From contig JARGOS010000001.1 of the NCBI GenBank assembly GCA_029212505.1, forward strand, positions 354,123 to 418,122: 64,000 nucleotides of DNA. The letters are read 5' to 3'. The stretch comes from Legionellaceae bacterium (GTDB lineage Bacteria > Pseudomonadota > Gammaproteobacteria > Legionellales > Legionellaceae). How positions within the stretch are numbered: the stretch's first letter is position 1; each line of letters begins with the position of its first letter. A model generated the notes under the pieces. The model was not told the origin of the DNA. It ran no database searches and was given only the letters and a program-made list of their open reading frames with translations. Both the position numbers and the translations under genes were made by a program. Below, piece by piece: positions 27,102 through 34,351 of the stretch.

Positions 27102-27516
27102 ATGCTACCGAGCGAACAGCTTTTCCTCGAAGAGGTATAAATTTAGTTGCTCTGTTGTTTTTGTAGTGAACTTCCAGTTGATTTTCTTCACCGTTAGCCA
27201 TGCCCTCGATCGGGGTGCCAACCGCTTCCCAGAGAAAGAGTGTTGAGGCGTCTGCAATGCCATGCCCGACTGCTCGCGCGGCTTTTGTAAGCTTGGAGTA
27301 GCCTTGAATGAACTTAAACACATCGATGGTTTCACCGGCTGTTGTTTCGGTATGAACAGGTTTACCAAGTTCAGCAATCAGGGTTGACCGATGCGCGCCG
27401 ACTCGAACGACAGACATGTCTTTCTTTTCGGGTTGTTTAGTTGCCTGAACAACAGCGCAAGAAGGTAAAGCACTGATAGCGACTGAAACAAGTGTTGCTG
27501 CGAGGATTTTTTTCAT
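27100..27516 (-). CDS. Small exported protein, possibly lipoprotein
   Basis: About 138 residues from the ATG at 27516 (MKKILAATLVSVAISALPSCAVV). The charged start, hydrophobic core and Cys at residue 20 resemble a lipoprotein signal, but Pro at -2 of LPSC is unusual. The mature part contains VVRVGAHRSTLIAELGKPVHTETTAGETIDVFKF, similar in pattern to the SmpA/BamE repeat, followed by a possible hydrophobic stretch. No clear family could be named. It is a monocistronic gene with a hairpin terminator just behind it. Confidence 0.6.
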   Translation of the reverse strand: MKKILAATLVSVAISALPSCAVVQATKQPEKKDMSVVRVGAHRSTLIAELGKPVHTETTAGETIDVFKFIQGYSKLTKAARAVGHGIADASTLFLWEAVGTPIEGMANGEENQLEVHYKNNRATKFIPLRGKAVRSVA

Positions 27517-27642
27517 AAGATTTATTCCATTAGGTTGATGTATAAAAAGCACAGAGTGCAGCGAATCATAACATGCCTGATGGTGTATATAAAGAGCGCA
27601 TTTAAACGGCGATGCTAGCTTGGTTTTCGGGTGTATTTGAAA

Positions 27643-28017
27643 TTATTGATGCGTAAAAATAAGGCCAGCAACCACATCACGTTCTTCGCTTAGTAAGACA
27701 TTGAATGTTCGGCAAGCCGCACCGATATCCATGCATTCCACCCCAATTTTTTGCTCGCAAAGTCGTCTAATGCTATCGAGGCAGCGTAATGCACCCGGGT
27801 TATGTGAGCCTAAGATAATCATCTCAGGTTTTAAGGCAATCAGTGCGCCCAATATTTGTGTGTTAAAATCAGCAGCTTGGGTCACCGGCCAGTCAGAGAT
27901 GATCGTGTCGCGGCTAATAATAAGACTCTTAGAGTATATTTCATGATTTACGGTCACGGCTGTGTCGCTGTACGATTGGATGGTATGGGGTTCACGTGCT
28001 TCTAATTGAATTTCCAT
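27643..28017 (-). CDS. Mth938-like domain (DUF498) protein
   Basis: 124 residues matching the small Mth938/Xcc942 family, related to the mitochondrial complex I assembly factor NDUFAF3. Key segments are YSKSLIISRDTIISDWPV, PEMIILGSHNPGA and the central GVECMDIGAACRTFNVLLSEERDVVAGLIF. The protein is the expected length and its ends agree with the family. Biochemical role in bacteria is not established. It is encoded alone, 83 bp downstream (minus direction) of nothing obvious; the region upstream holds a MITE. Confidence 0.8.
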   Translation of the reverse strand: MEIQLEAREPHTIQSYSDTAVTVNHEIYSKSLIISRDTIISDWPVTQAADFNTQILGALIALKPEMIILGSHNPGALRCLDSIRRLCEQKIGVECMDIGAACRTFNVLLSEERDVVAGLIFTHQ

Positions 28018-28140
28018 AGCGCTTAATTGCCTGTATGATTCGAAATGTTTGATGTGATTGTAGCATAAGGCTACTGGATTCTAGAAGTTACAACAGGGCA
28101 ACCGCATCTAAAATTTGAACATTAAATTGCTCTTTTTGGT

Positions 28141-28171
28141 CTACGTCCTGCGCTTTATGCGCAGGATCCAG
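28141..28171 (-). repeat. Palindromic element (minus orientation) inside the MITE
   Basis: Read on the minus strand it starts CTGGATCCTGCGC, has a short AT loop, and returns GCGCAGGACGTAG. It is a hyphenated palindrome, with conserved CTGGAT head and ACGTAG tail and variable stem. Confidence 0.65.
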
Positions 28172-28194
28172 GTAATCGTACATCATGCTAAAAA

Positions 28195-28227
28195 CTGGAT
28201 TCCGCGCATAACGCGCGGAACGTAGGC
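28195..28227 (+). repeat. Palindromic element (plus orientation) inside the MITE
   Basis: CTGGATTCCGCGC, ATAA loop, then CGCGCGGAACGTAGGC. Same head and tail as the copies at 5014, 28141 and 61987 but with a different stem sequence, so the stem co-varies while the flanks stay fixed. Confidence 0.65.
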
Positions 28228-28403
28228 ATTTAGTTTTTACAGTGTACGTTTAGATGCGGTTGCCCTGTAAGTTACAATAAGATTTAGGATTCACAATCCG
28301 TGGTTGTTATGCTCTAGGGTTGCACGACATTTTTATTGATACTTTTGGAAAATGGCGTGCAATTTATAAAATCTTGAATAAAAATAGCGTAATGTATGTT
28401 TGA

Positions 28404-28433
28404 AGGGTTGATATAACAAGGGTTGATATAACT
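28404..28433 (+). repeat. Two tandem 15-bp repeats
   Basis: AAGGGTTGATATAAC occurs twice without spacer (28404-28418 and 28419-28433). It is a simple duplication in AT-rich DNA about 120 bp before the RpfE-like gene. No function is assigned. Confidence 0.6.
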
Positions 28434-28551
28434 CAGTGAAAAACAGAACGAAAATAAGCTATTGGATATTGTTCATGATTTAATTGAGACGAACCATAAA
28501 ATATTTTTTTGATAAGTAAAAATTTTAATATCGCGGGATTATAATATAGAG

Positions 28552-29064
28552 GTGATGGGTTTGGATCCAGTTTTAAAAGCATTAAAAAATCATGATAATT
28601 TACCGAAAGATTTTCCTGGTGCCTGGCTTGTGGTGACGCCTGTGCATTGGGAAGCAACGCATAATAATGCGGCCATCGTCGCGGGGGGCGATGCACTTAA
28701 TCTCAGTGATGAGGCCTCGAGAAAATTATATACAGCATTTGCGGCGTTTTTGGCAGAAGATAATATGCAGCTGCATTACTGCGATGCGAATACATGGCTG
28801 CTGTTGTGTGAACATCAAGCGCCACCTCAAACGGAAGCTTTAGAGCACGTATTGCAGCGCTCGATGCATGTTTTGCTGGACGGTTTAAAAAGCACGCCGT
28901 TTTGGTTGCGTTTTATCACCGAGAGCCAAATGTTTTTGAGTGGGCAGGTGCAAGAGGGCGCGGATTATCCCATCAACGGGGTATGGGTATGGCCTGCAGC
29001 ACAGCCTAAACGTACGTGGCGTCATTTTTGGCCTTTTAGGCCTTGGAGTAAGAAAAAAACATGA
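28552..29064 (+). CDS. RpfE-like protein (cofactor-independent phosphoglycerate mutase-like family)
   Basis: 170 residues. PGAWLVVTPVHWEATHNNAAI and WLLLCEH in the first half and the C-terminal FITESQMFLSGQV..YPINGVWVWPAA pattern match the RpfE-type proteins often found before recJ in beta- and gammaproteobacteria. Full RpfE relatives are roughly twice as long, so this may be a short form. The start is GTG 28552 or ATG 28555, with AGAGG close upstream. Its 3' end overlaps recJ by 4 bp (ATGA), implying coupling. Function in this family is unresolved. Confidence 0.7.
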   Translation: MMGLDPVLKALKNHDNLPKDFPGAWLVVTPVHWEATHNNAAIVAGGDALNLSDEASRKLYTAFAAFLAEDNMQLHYCDANTWLLLCEHQAPPQTEALEHVLQRSMHVLLDGLKSTPFWLRFITESQMFLSGQVQEGADYPINGVWVWPAAQPKRTWRHFWPFRPWSKKKT

Positions 29065-30794
29065 AAATTAAACGACGGCCTAACCCAGAAATACCCGCTG
29101 ATTTAGCTTCTTTTTCTCCTATACTGCAGCGCATCTATGCGTCGCGGGGTATTCAACAAAAATCTGAATTAGATAAGCAACTGAAAGGCTTGTTGCCGTT
29201 TGATTCTATGCTGGGCATGGATAAAGCGGTGATACGTTTAGAGCAAGCCTTGCGTCAACAAGAGCGTATTTTAATTGTCGGTGATTTTGATGCAGATGGG
29301 GCGACATCCAGTGCTTTAGCTGTGTCGGCTTTACGTGTGATGGGTGCTCAACATGTCTCGTTTCTTGTGCCCAATCGTTTTGCGTTTGGCTATGGGTTAA
29401 CGCCCGGGCTTGTCGGCGTTGCTGTAGAAAGTAAACCGAAGCTTATTATTACGGTAGATAACGGCATTGCAAGTTTTGACGGTGTGTTAGCTGCACGTGA
29501 AGCCGGGATTGATGTTCTCGTGACGGACCATCACTTGGCGGCAGAAACGCTGCCCGAGGCGGCTGCGATTGTGAATCCGAATCAACCCGGTGATAATTTT
29601 CCAAGTAAATCGATTGCAGGGGTCGGTGTTATTTTTTATGTGATGCTTGCGCTGCGCCAGCATTTACGCAAAACACAGTGGTTTGAAGAGCGTGGTGTAG
29701 CTGAGCCCAACATGGCGCAATTTCTGGATTTGGTTGCGCTCGGTACGGTCGCCGATGTGGTGGGGCTCGATCATAATAATCGGATTATGGTAGAACAAGG
29801 CTTGCGACGCATACGAGGGGGTGCATGTCGTCCGGGTATACGTGCCTTGGCTGAAGTTGCGAAACGAGATATTCGTTATTTACGCGAAAGTGATTTAGGT
29901 TTTGCAGTGGCTCCTAGGCTCAACGCTGCGGGGCGCCTGGATGATATGTCACGTGGTATTGAATGCTTGTTGGCTGAAACCGATGAGAAAGCACGCGAGC
30001 TTGCACAGCAATTGGATGAACTCAATGTTGAACGTCGAAAAATTGAAGGTGAGATGCAAGTTCAAGCTCTCGCAGCGCTCGATAAATTATCAAATTTAGG
30101 AAAATATCACGAAGAGACTCTGCCTGTCGCATTGTGTTTAATGGATGAAGCATGGCACCAAGGCGTGATTGGTATTTTAGCGGGGCGTCTCAAAGAGCGA
30201 TATCACCGGCCTGTCATCACATTTGCGTGTGTGAGTGATGACGAAATCAAAGGTTCAGCGCGTTCGATTCCAGGTGTTAATATTCGCGATGTACTCGCAT
30301 TAATCGACAGTAAAAATCCAGGTTTAATCACTAAATTTGGTGGGCACGCGATGGCGGCAGGTTTGAGCTTATCGCCGTCAAATTTTGAGCTATTTCGAGA
30401 TTGTTTAACGCAAGAAATGGAAAAGCAGTTGGCCGGTATTGCTCTTGAAGGTTCGGTATTAAGTGATGGTTCGTTAGATAAACATGCGTTTGGTTTAAGC
30501 TTTGCAAAAGAATTACAACAAGGTGGACCTTGGGGACAGTTGTTTCCAGAACCTATATTTGATGATGTGTTTGAGATCCTCGATCAACGTCTCGTGGGTC
30601 AACATCATTTGAAACTTCAGCTCATGCATGAAGATGGGGGTGAGGCACTGGATGCGATTGCATTTAATATTGATTTGGCGACCTGGCCGAATAAGCGTGT
30701 GCGTCGTGTGCATATAGCCTATAAATTAGATATAAACGTGTTTCGAAATCGTGAACGGCTACAATTGCTTATATCCTCGTTGACGGCACTGTAA
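29061..30794 (+). CDS. recJ: Single-stranded-DNA-specific 5'-3' exonuclease RecJ
   Basis: 577 residues, normal for RecJ. DHH-domain motifs: VGDFDADGATSSALAV and LVTDHHLAAETLP, and the DHHA1 domain motif KFGGHAMAAGLSL. It degrades ssDNA 5' to 3' in RecF-pathway recombination, mismatch repair and base excision repair. It overlaps the upstream RpfE-like gene by 4 bp. Its 3' end overlaps by 26 bp the end of the kinase gene on the opposite strand, so the two transcripts converge. Confidence 0.95.
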   Translation: MKIKRRPNPEIPADLASFSPILQRIYASRGIQQKSELDKQLKGLLPFDSMLGMDKAVIRLEQALRQQERILIVGDFDADGATSSALAVSALRVMGAQHVSFLVPNRFAFGYGLTPGLVGVAVESKPKLIITVDNGIASFDGVLAAREAGIDVLVTDHHLAAETLPEAAAIVNPNQPGDNFPSKSIAGVGVIFYVMLALRQHLRKTQWFEERGVAEPNMAQFLDLVALGTVADVVGLDHNNRIMVEQGLRRIRGGACRPGIRALAEVAKRDIRYLRESDLGFAVAPRLNAAGRLDDMSRGIECLLAETDEKARELAQQLDELNVERRKIEGEMQVQALAALDKLSNLGKYHEETLPVALCLMDEAWHQGVIGILAGRLKERYHRPVITFACVSDDEIKGSARSIPGVNIRDVLALIDSKNPGLITKFGGHAMAAGLSLSPSNFELFRDCLTQEMEKQLAGIALEGSVLSDGSLDKHAFGLSFAKELQQGGPWGQLFPEPIFDDVFEILDQRLVGQHHLKLQLMHEDGGEALDAIAFNIDLATWPNKRVRRVHIAYKLDINVFRNRERLQLLISSLTAL

Positions 30795-31899
30795 TACCGT
30801 CATCATAAGGCCATCCGATGTCGTCGGATAAAGCCGCGTGGAATGAGGCAAGGCTTGGTCTAAGCGCGGGATTTATGTTTTGCCCTTGTTGCATAAAGGC
30901 ATCAATGCTGGGATACAAACGTGTAAGATTTTCCCCTTCAGGATGTGTGTCGATAATGTAGCAATCAATAGTGTAAGCCAACGAATACACATCTTGGCTG
31001 GTATGAGGCGCGGGCTCATAAGGGTAATCAAAGCGCTCGGGCGCTAGGTAATCAACACGTTCTTCGGGTGTGAAGCATAAAGCGGTAGGTGCGGTGAGTA
31101 AATACGATAACCCAAAATCTACAAACGTAATTTTATGATCTGATCCATGGCTAATCATGATATTATTGAGTGTGATGTCACCATGAATGATGTTGTTTTG
31201 ATGAAGACGCATAAGCGACGCGGTCATCTCCAAAATAATGTGTGCAAGTTCGTGTGTCGACTGAACGCGCTGAAGATAAGTATGTACTTGTACTCCACGA
31301 ATATGGGGCATCATGCTACGTAGCGTGGCGTTAAGTTTGCCGTGTTCATGGTGTTCTGCGGCATAAAAAAGCTTGCAGGTGCGCGGGTTTTTATATGCAC
31401 GCCGCATGATGGCATGCTCTTGTTGATAATCCATGATTGCGCCCACCACGGACTCTTTAGACGTGCCTAATGCCTCATGGTGAGGCGTTTTGACGGCGAA
31501 TGATGCCCCCTCTGCATTTGAAAACAGGCGTACATGAGCATGAGCGCCGCGACCTAATTCGCGCGTTTCTCGAAATACATCAGCGTTCCCCGTCTCTTGA
31601 TTGATATCAGCATAAAAAGACGGCCGTCGTTCTGACAGTTTATAAAAGCCTATCAGGTTGGGTGTACTGTCATGACGTATGCCTCCGGTTAGTTGTCTTA
31701 ACCTGGGGTTCTGAAGCATTAATTTTGCTGTGTTTGCATCGCGTATCATCAGCTCTAAGGCTTGTTCTGCAGAACTGATGAGAGCAAAGACAGTATCATG
31801 ATGTTCGTCGCTCAGTGCTTGGCGAATGATAAGGTTTGCTGCATCATAGTGTTCGTATAAAAGCGCATCGGTAAAATTTTTTTTTTGTTCTTCGTTCAT
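30769..31899 (-). CDS. Eukaryotic-like Ser/Thr protein kinase (putative effector)
   Basis: 376 residues, single kinase domain from about residue 110. Gly-rich loop GRGAHAHV (116-123), invariant Lys in FAVKTP (137), catalytic loop HGDITLNNIM (239-248, HGD in place of HRD), DFG at 261-263 and APE at 286-288 are all present, so the fold should be active. No transmembrane segment or PASTA domain is seen, unlike bacterial membrane PknB kinases; this soluble architecture fits a translocated effector acting on host proteins, though that is inference. The N-terminal 110 residues are unassigned. ATG 31899 is chosen over an upstream TTG; the small gene before it ends 3 bp upstream. Confidence 0.82.
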   Translation of the reverse strand: MNEEQKKNFTDALLYEHYDAANLIIRQALSDEHHDTVFALISSAEQALELMIRDANTAKLMLQNPRLRQLTGGIRHDSTPNLIGFYKLSERRPSFYADINQETGNADVFRETRELGRGAHAHVRLFSNAEGASFAVKTPHHEALGTSKESVVGAIMDYQQEHAIMRRAYKNPRTCKLFYAAEHHEHGKLNATLRSMMPHIRGVQVHTYLQRVQSTHELAHIILEMTASLMRLHQNNIIHGDITLNNIMISHGSDHKITFVDFGLSYLLTAPTALCFTPEERVDYLAPERFDYPYEPAPHTSQDVYSLAYTIDCYIIDTHPEGENLTRLYPSIDAFMQQGQNINPALRPSLASFHAALSDDIGWPYDDGITVPSTRI

Positions 31900-31901
31900 G
31901 A

Positions 31902-32129
31902 TCAAGCAAACTCATTTTCTTCTATTCTGGATGGTTCTTCCGCGTATTCTAAAAAGCCTTCGGCTATTCGGTTGCTGTTGATGTGATAGGTATTTGTTTC
32001 AAGGGCTTCTTTGATAAGACTTAATTTTGTTTCGTGTGCTAGCGGGGTGTTAAGTAAACGCGCATTCAGTTCTGCTCGTTCTAAGGTGGTATTAGTATCC
32101 ATAGATATATGTTTAGATGTATTTTTCAT
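31902..32129 (-). CDS. Small protein of unknown function next to the kinase
   Basis: About 75 residues from ATG 32129 (AGGATGG spacing), with two more in-frame starts upstream. It is charged and helical: TTLERAELNARLLNTPLAHETKLSLIKEALETNTYHINSNRIAEGFLEYAEEPSR. No family recognised. Its stop lies 2 bp before the kinase ATG, so it may be co-translated and could be a partner or chaperone of the kinase; this is guesswork. Confidence 0.5.
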   Translation of the reverse strand: MKNTSKHISMDTNTTLERAELNARLLNTPLAHETKLSLIKEALETNTYHINSNRIAEGFLEYAEEPSRIEENEFA

Positions 32130-32278
32130 GCATGCCATCCTATATTATGAGCTTATAAAAATAAAAGCAAAGTAAACAAATCATCACATGGATGATGTAT
32201 TGATGCAACTTTAGCTGTTAAAACACGCTTGATCAGCTAAACTGGACTTAGTTTAATTTGGCGAATAAGGAAATAATC

Positions 32279-32794
32279 ATGAAACATGTGGATGCAATAA
32301 CGTTAAAGCAATGGTTGAGTGATGGGGAAGCGATTGTCATTGATGTTCGTGAACCTGGTGAGCATGCGGCAAAAAATATACCTGAAGCACGCTTATGCCC
32401 GCTTGGCGCGTTAGAGAAAAAGCAGCTTAAATTACCTCAAAATAAAAAAATTGTGATGCATTGTAAAACCGGAAAGCGTGGAGGGTTAGCATGTCAAACA
32501 TTATTAGACATCTATCCCGAGCTGGATATTTATAATTTAGAAGGAGGTATTGAGGCATGGGAAATTGCAGGTTTTAAGATTAATCAATCAAAACGTTGGT
32601 TTTTGCCGCTTGATCAACAAGTGCAACTCACGATAGGTGTTTTATTGGTATTGGGCAGTGTTTTAGCTTATTACGTTAACCCTTTGTTTACTTTATTCAC
32701 GGGATTTTTAGGGTGTGGCTTAACGTTTGCTGGGTTAACCGGTACCTGTGGCATGGCAAAATTAATCGCTAAAATGCCTTGGAATAAAAAATAA
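32279..32794 (+). CDS. Rhodanese domain plus membrane segment (YgaP-like)
   Basis: 172 residues from ATG 32279 (AAGGA upstream). Residues about 5-95 form a rhodanese domain, with the active loop CKTGKRGG (Cys about 64) that carries persulfide. Residues about 118-165 contain two hydrophobic helices (LTIGVLLVLGSVLAYYV and LFTGFLGCGLTFAGLTG), the DUF2892 pattern of YgaP. It transfers sulfane sulfur at the inner membrane. It lies 36 bp before a persulfide-dioxygenase-like gene, giving a sulfide-detoxification pair. Confidence 0.85.
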   Translation: MKHVDAITLKQWLSDGEAIVIDVREPGEHAAKNIPEARLCPLGALEKKQLKLPQNKKIVMHCKTGKRGGLACQTLLDIYPELDIYNLEGGIEAWEIAGFKINQSKRWFLPLDQQVQLTIGVLLVLGSVLAYYVNPLFTLFTGFLGCGLTFAGLTGTCGMAKLIAKMPWNKK

Positions 32795-32830
32795 AATAAA
32801 AAATTTTTGTGCGCGGTACAGGAGACGTTG

Positions 32831-33685
32831 ATGCAAATACAGCATTTTTTTGATTCAGAAACAGCGACATTTACTTACCTTGTGATTGATGAAGAGACCA
32901 AGCAGTGTGCCATTATTGATTCGGTTTTAAATTATGAGATAAATACAGGAAGAACACATACGCGCTCAGCCGATGAATTAATTGATTATGTTAAACAAAA
33001 TAACTTAGCGGTTGAGTGGATTTTAGAAACACACCCGCATGCGGATCATTTAACCGCGTCATCTTATTTGAAGCAATGCCTAGGTGGAAAAATTGCAATT
33101 GGGGAACATATTAAAAATGTACTTGAACATTGGGTACCTATTTTTGATACTGCGGAAGACACGCCGATGGATGGTCGTCAATTTGATTATTTGTTCACCG
33201 AAGGCGAGGTGTTTTATATTGGAAAACTACCTGTTCATGTGATGTCGACCCCCGGCCATACGCCATCGTGTATTTGTTACTGTATTGAAGATGCTGTGTT
33301 TGTGGGAGATGTTTTGCTGATGCCTTATGTGGGCACGGCGCGAGCCGATTTTCCTGGCGGAAGTGCGGCTCAACTTTATGATTCCATTCAAAAAATTATG
33401 GCGTTACCTGATGAGACTAAACTATACACATGCCATGATTATCCACCGGAGGGAGAAGCTCCAGCATGTGTGGCAACCGTGGGTGAGCATAAGAAAAAAA
33501 ATCAAATGATTCATGATGCGGTCAGCCAAGATGAGTATGTTTTAGCGAGAAATAAAAAAGATGCAGATAAGCCACTGCCTCGGCTATTATTGCCGTCGAT
33601 TCAGGTTAATTTGCGTGCGGGTCAGTTTGGAGCGCCTTCTTCCACAGGTATTCAGTACATTAAAATACCGCTCAATCAGGTGTAA
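32831..33685 (+). CDS. MBL-fold persulfide dioxygenase-like hydrolase (BlhA/ETHE1 type)
   Basis: About 284 residues from ATG 32831, with GGAGA upstream; the TTG at 32807 is less likely. Metal-binding motif THPHADH (near residue 68), GHTP near 143 and the GDVLL and CHDY motifs give the mononuclear iron site of ETHE1-type enzymes, which oxidise glutathione persulfide to sulfite. The PRLLLPSIQVNLRAG C-terminus is typical of the BigR-regulated Blh group. Encoded with the rhodanese and followed by a heme oxygenase 3 bp later, so likely co-transcribed. Confidence 0.85.
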   Translation: MQIQHFFDSETATFTYLVIDEETKQCAIIDSVLNYEINTGRTHTRSADELIDYVKQNNLAVEWILETHPHADHLTASSYLKQCLGGKIAIGEHIKNVLEHWVPIFDTAEDTPMDGRQFDYLFTEGEVFYIGKLPVHVMSTPGHTPSCICYCIEDAVFVGDVLLMPYVGTARADFPGGSAAQLYDSIQKIMALPDETKLYTCHDYPPEGEAPACVATVGEHKKKNQMIHDAVSQDEYVLARNKKDADKPLPRLLLPSIQVNLRAGQFGAPSSTGIQYIKIPLNQV

Positions 33686-33688
33686 TCC

Positions 33689-34282
33689 ATGAATGCCTTA
33701 CATGATGCTTTAAAAGCAAAAACGAAAGCCGTTCATACACATCTTGAGCGCCAAAGCATCTTAAACAATTATTTATCAAAGACGTTAGATGCCCGAACAT
33801 ATCAAGCGATTCTTTATCAAACATTACAGGCTTTTGCTGCATGGCAAAAACAAGCGGATACTTTTTTTGCGCAAACGTATCTCGACTCTTTGTTTCGTAT
33901 TGATCTAAAGCATGAGCATTTAAAAAAAGATTTATTAAATGTTGAGGTTAATCTGCCAGTCTATGGTGAACCTTTAGCGCTTTTGATGTCAAACAAAGCA
34001 CATTATTTGGGGTGTTCTTATGTGTTTAAAGGCTCAGAGCTTGGCGCAAAAATAATTTATAAAAAGCTGTGTCAAAATAACAACATCAACACGCAGCCTA
34101 TGTTTTATTTTCAAGAAGTCACTCAAAACGCGTCAGATAATATCTCATGGGCTCCATGGATGAAGGCATTAGAAAATTATGTTGTAGAGCATCATATATC
34201 TATGAACGATGTGACCGATGCAGCCGTGATGTGTTTTGAGCGACTGAGTGATTGGTTTGGAATCCAGCGCGTTGGGGTTTAA
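33689..34282 (+). CDS. bphO: Heme oxygenase (BphO-like)
   Basis: 197 residues. N-terminal LKAKTKAVHTHLER with His near residue 16 as proximal heme ligand; the later LLMSNKAHYLGCSYVFKGSELGAKIIY segment is the distal helix with the conserved YVxxGSxLG pattern. It cleaves heme to biliverdin IXa, which is the chromophore of bacteriophytochromes, and the next gene is one. It starts 3 bp after the persulfide-dioxygenase stop. Alternative: heme iron acquisition. The neighbour makes chromophore supply the better reading. Confidence 0.85.
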   Translation: MNALHDALKAKTKAVHTHLERQSILNNYLSKTLDARTYQAILYQTLQAFAAWQKQADTFFAQTYLDSLFRIDLKHEHLKKDLLNVEVNLPVYGEPLALLMSNKAHYLGCSYVFKGSELGAKIIYKKLCQNNNINTQPMFYFQEVTQNASDNISWAPWMKALENYVVEHHISMNDVTDAAVMCFERLSDWFGIQRVGV

Positions 34283-34351
34283 TGGGTTAAGACGCGATCT
34301 GAAAGGCATGCTAAACTAGATAAATGATGTTATGAAAAGGATTTTGATTGC

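Larger units (their letters stand above)
28093..28268. mobile_element. MITE with perfect 20-bp terminal inverted repeats
   Basis: Left end ACAGGGCAACCGCATCTAAA (28093-28112) is the exact reverse complement of the right end (28249-28268). The flanks show AAGTTACA at 28085-28092 and 28269-28276, an 8-bp target-site duplication. The inside has no ORF but carries two oppositely oriented palindromic elements, CTGGATNC...ACGTAG, at 28141-28171 and 28195-28227. It must have been moved in trans by a transposase, not encoded here. Confidence 0.85.
28018..28551. other. 534-bp non-coding stretch with MITE and short tandem repeat
   Basis: No protein-coding frame is convincing here. It contains the 176-bp inverted-repeat element at 28093-28268 with flanking duplication, then an AT-rich segment with two copies of a 15-bp unit AAGGGTTGATATAAC at 28404-28433. 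Promoters for the RpfE-like/recJ pair probably lie at the right end (28440-28550). Confidence 0.6.

Noticed and set aside
28018..28551. CRISPR-like repeats
   Set aside because: Repeats here are one inverted-repeat element and one 15-bp duplication; there is no regular repeat-spacer array, and no cas gene in the window.
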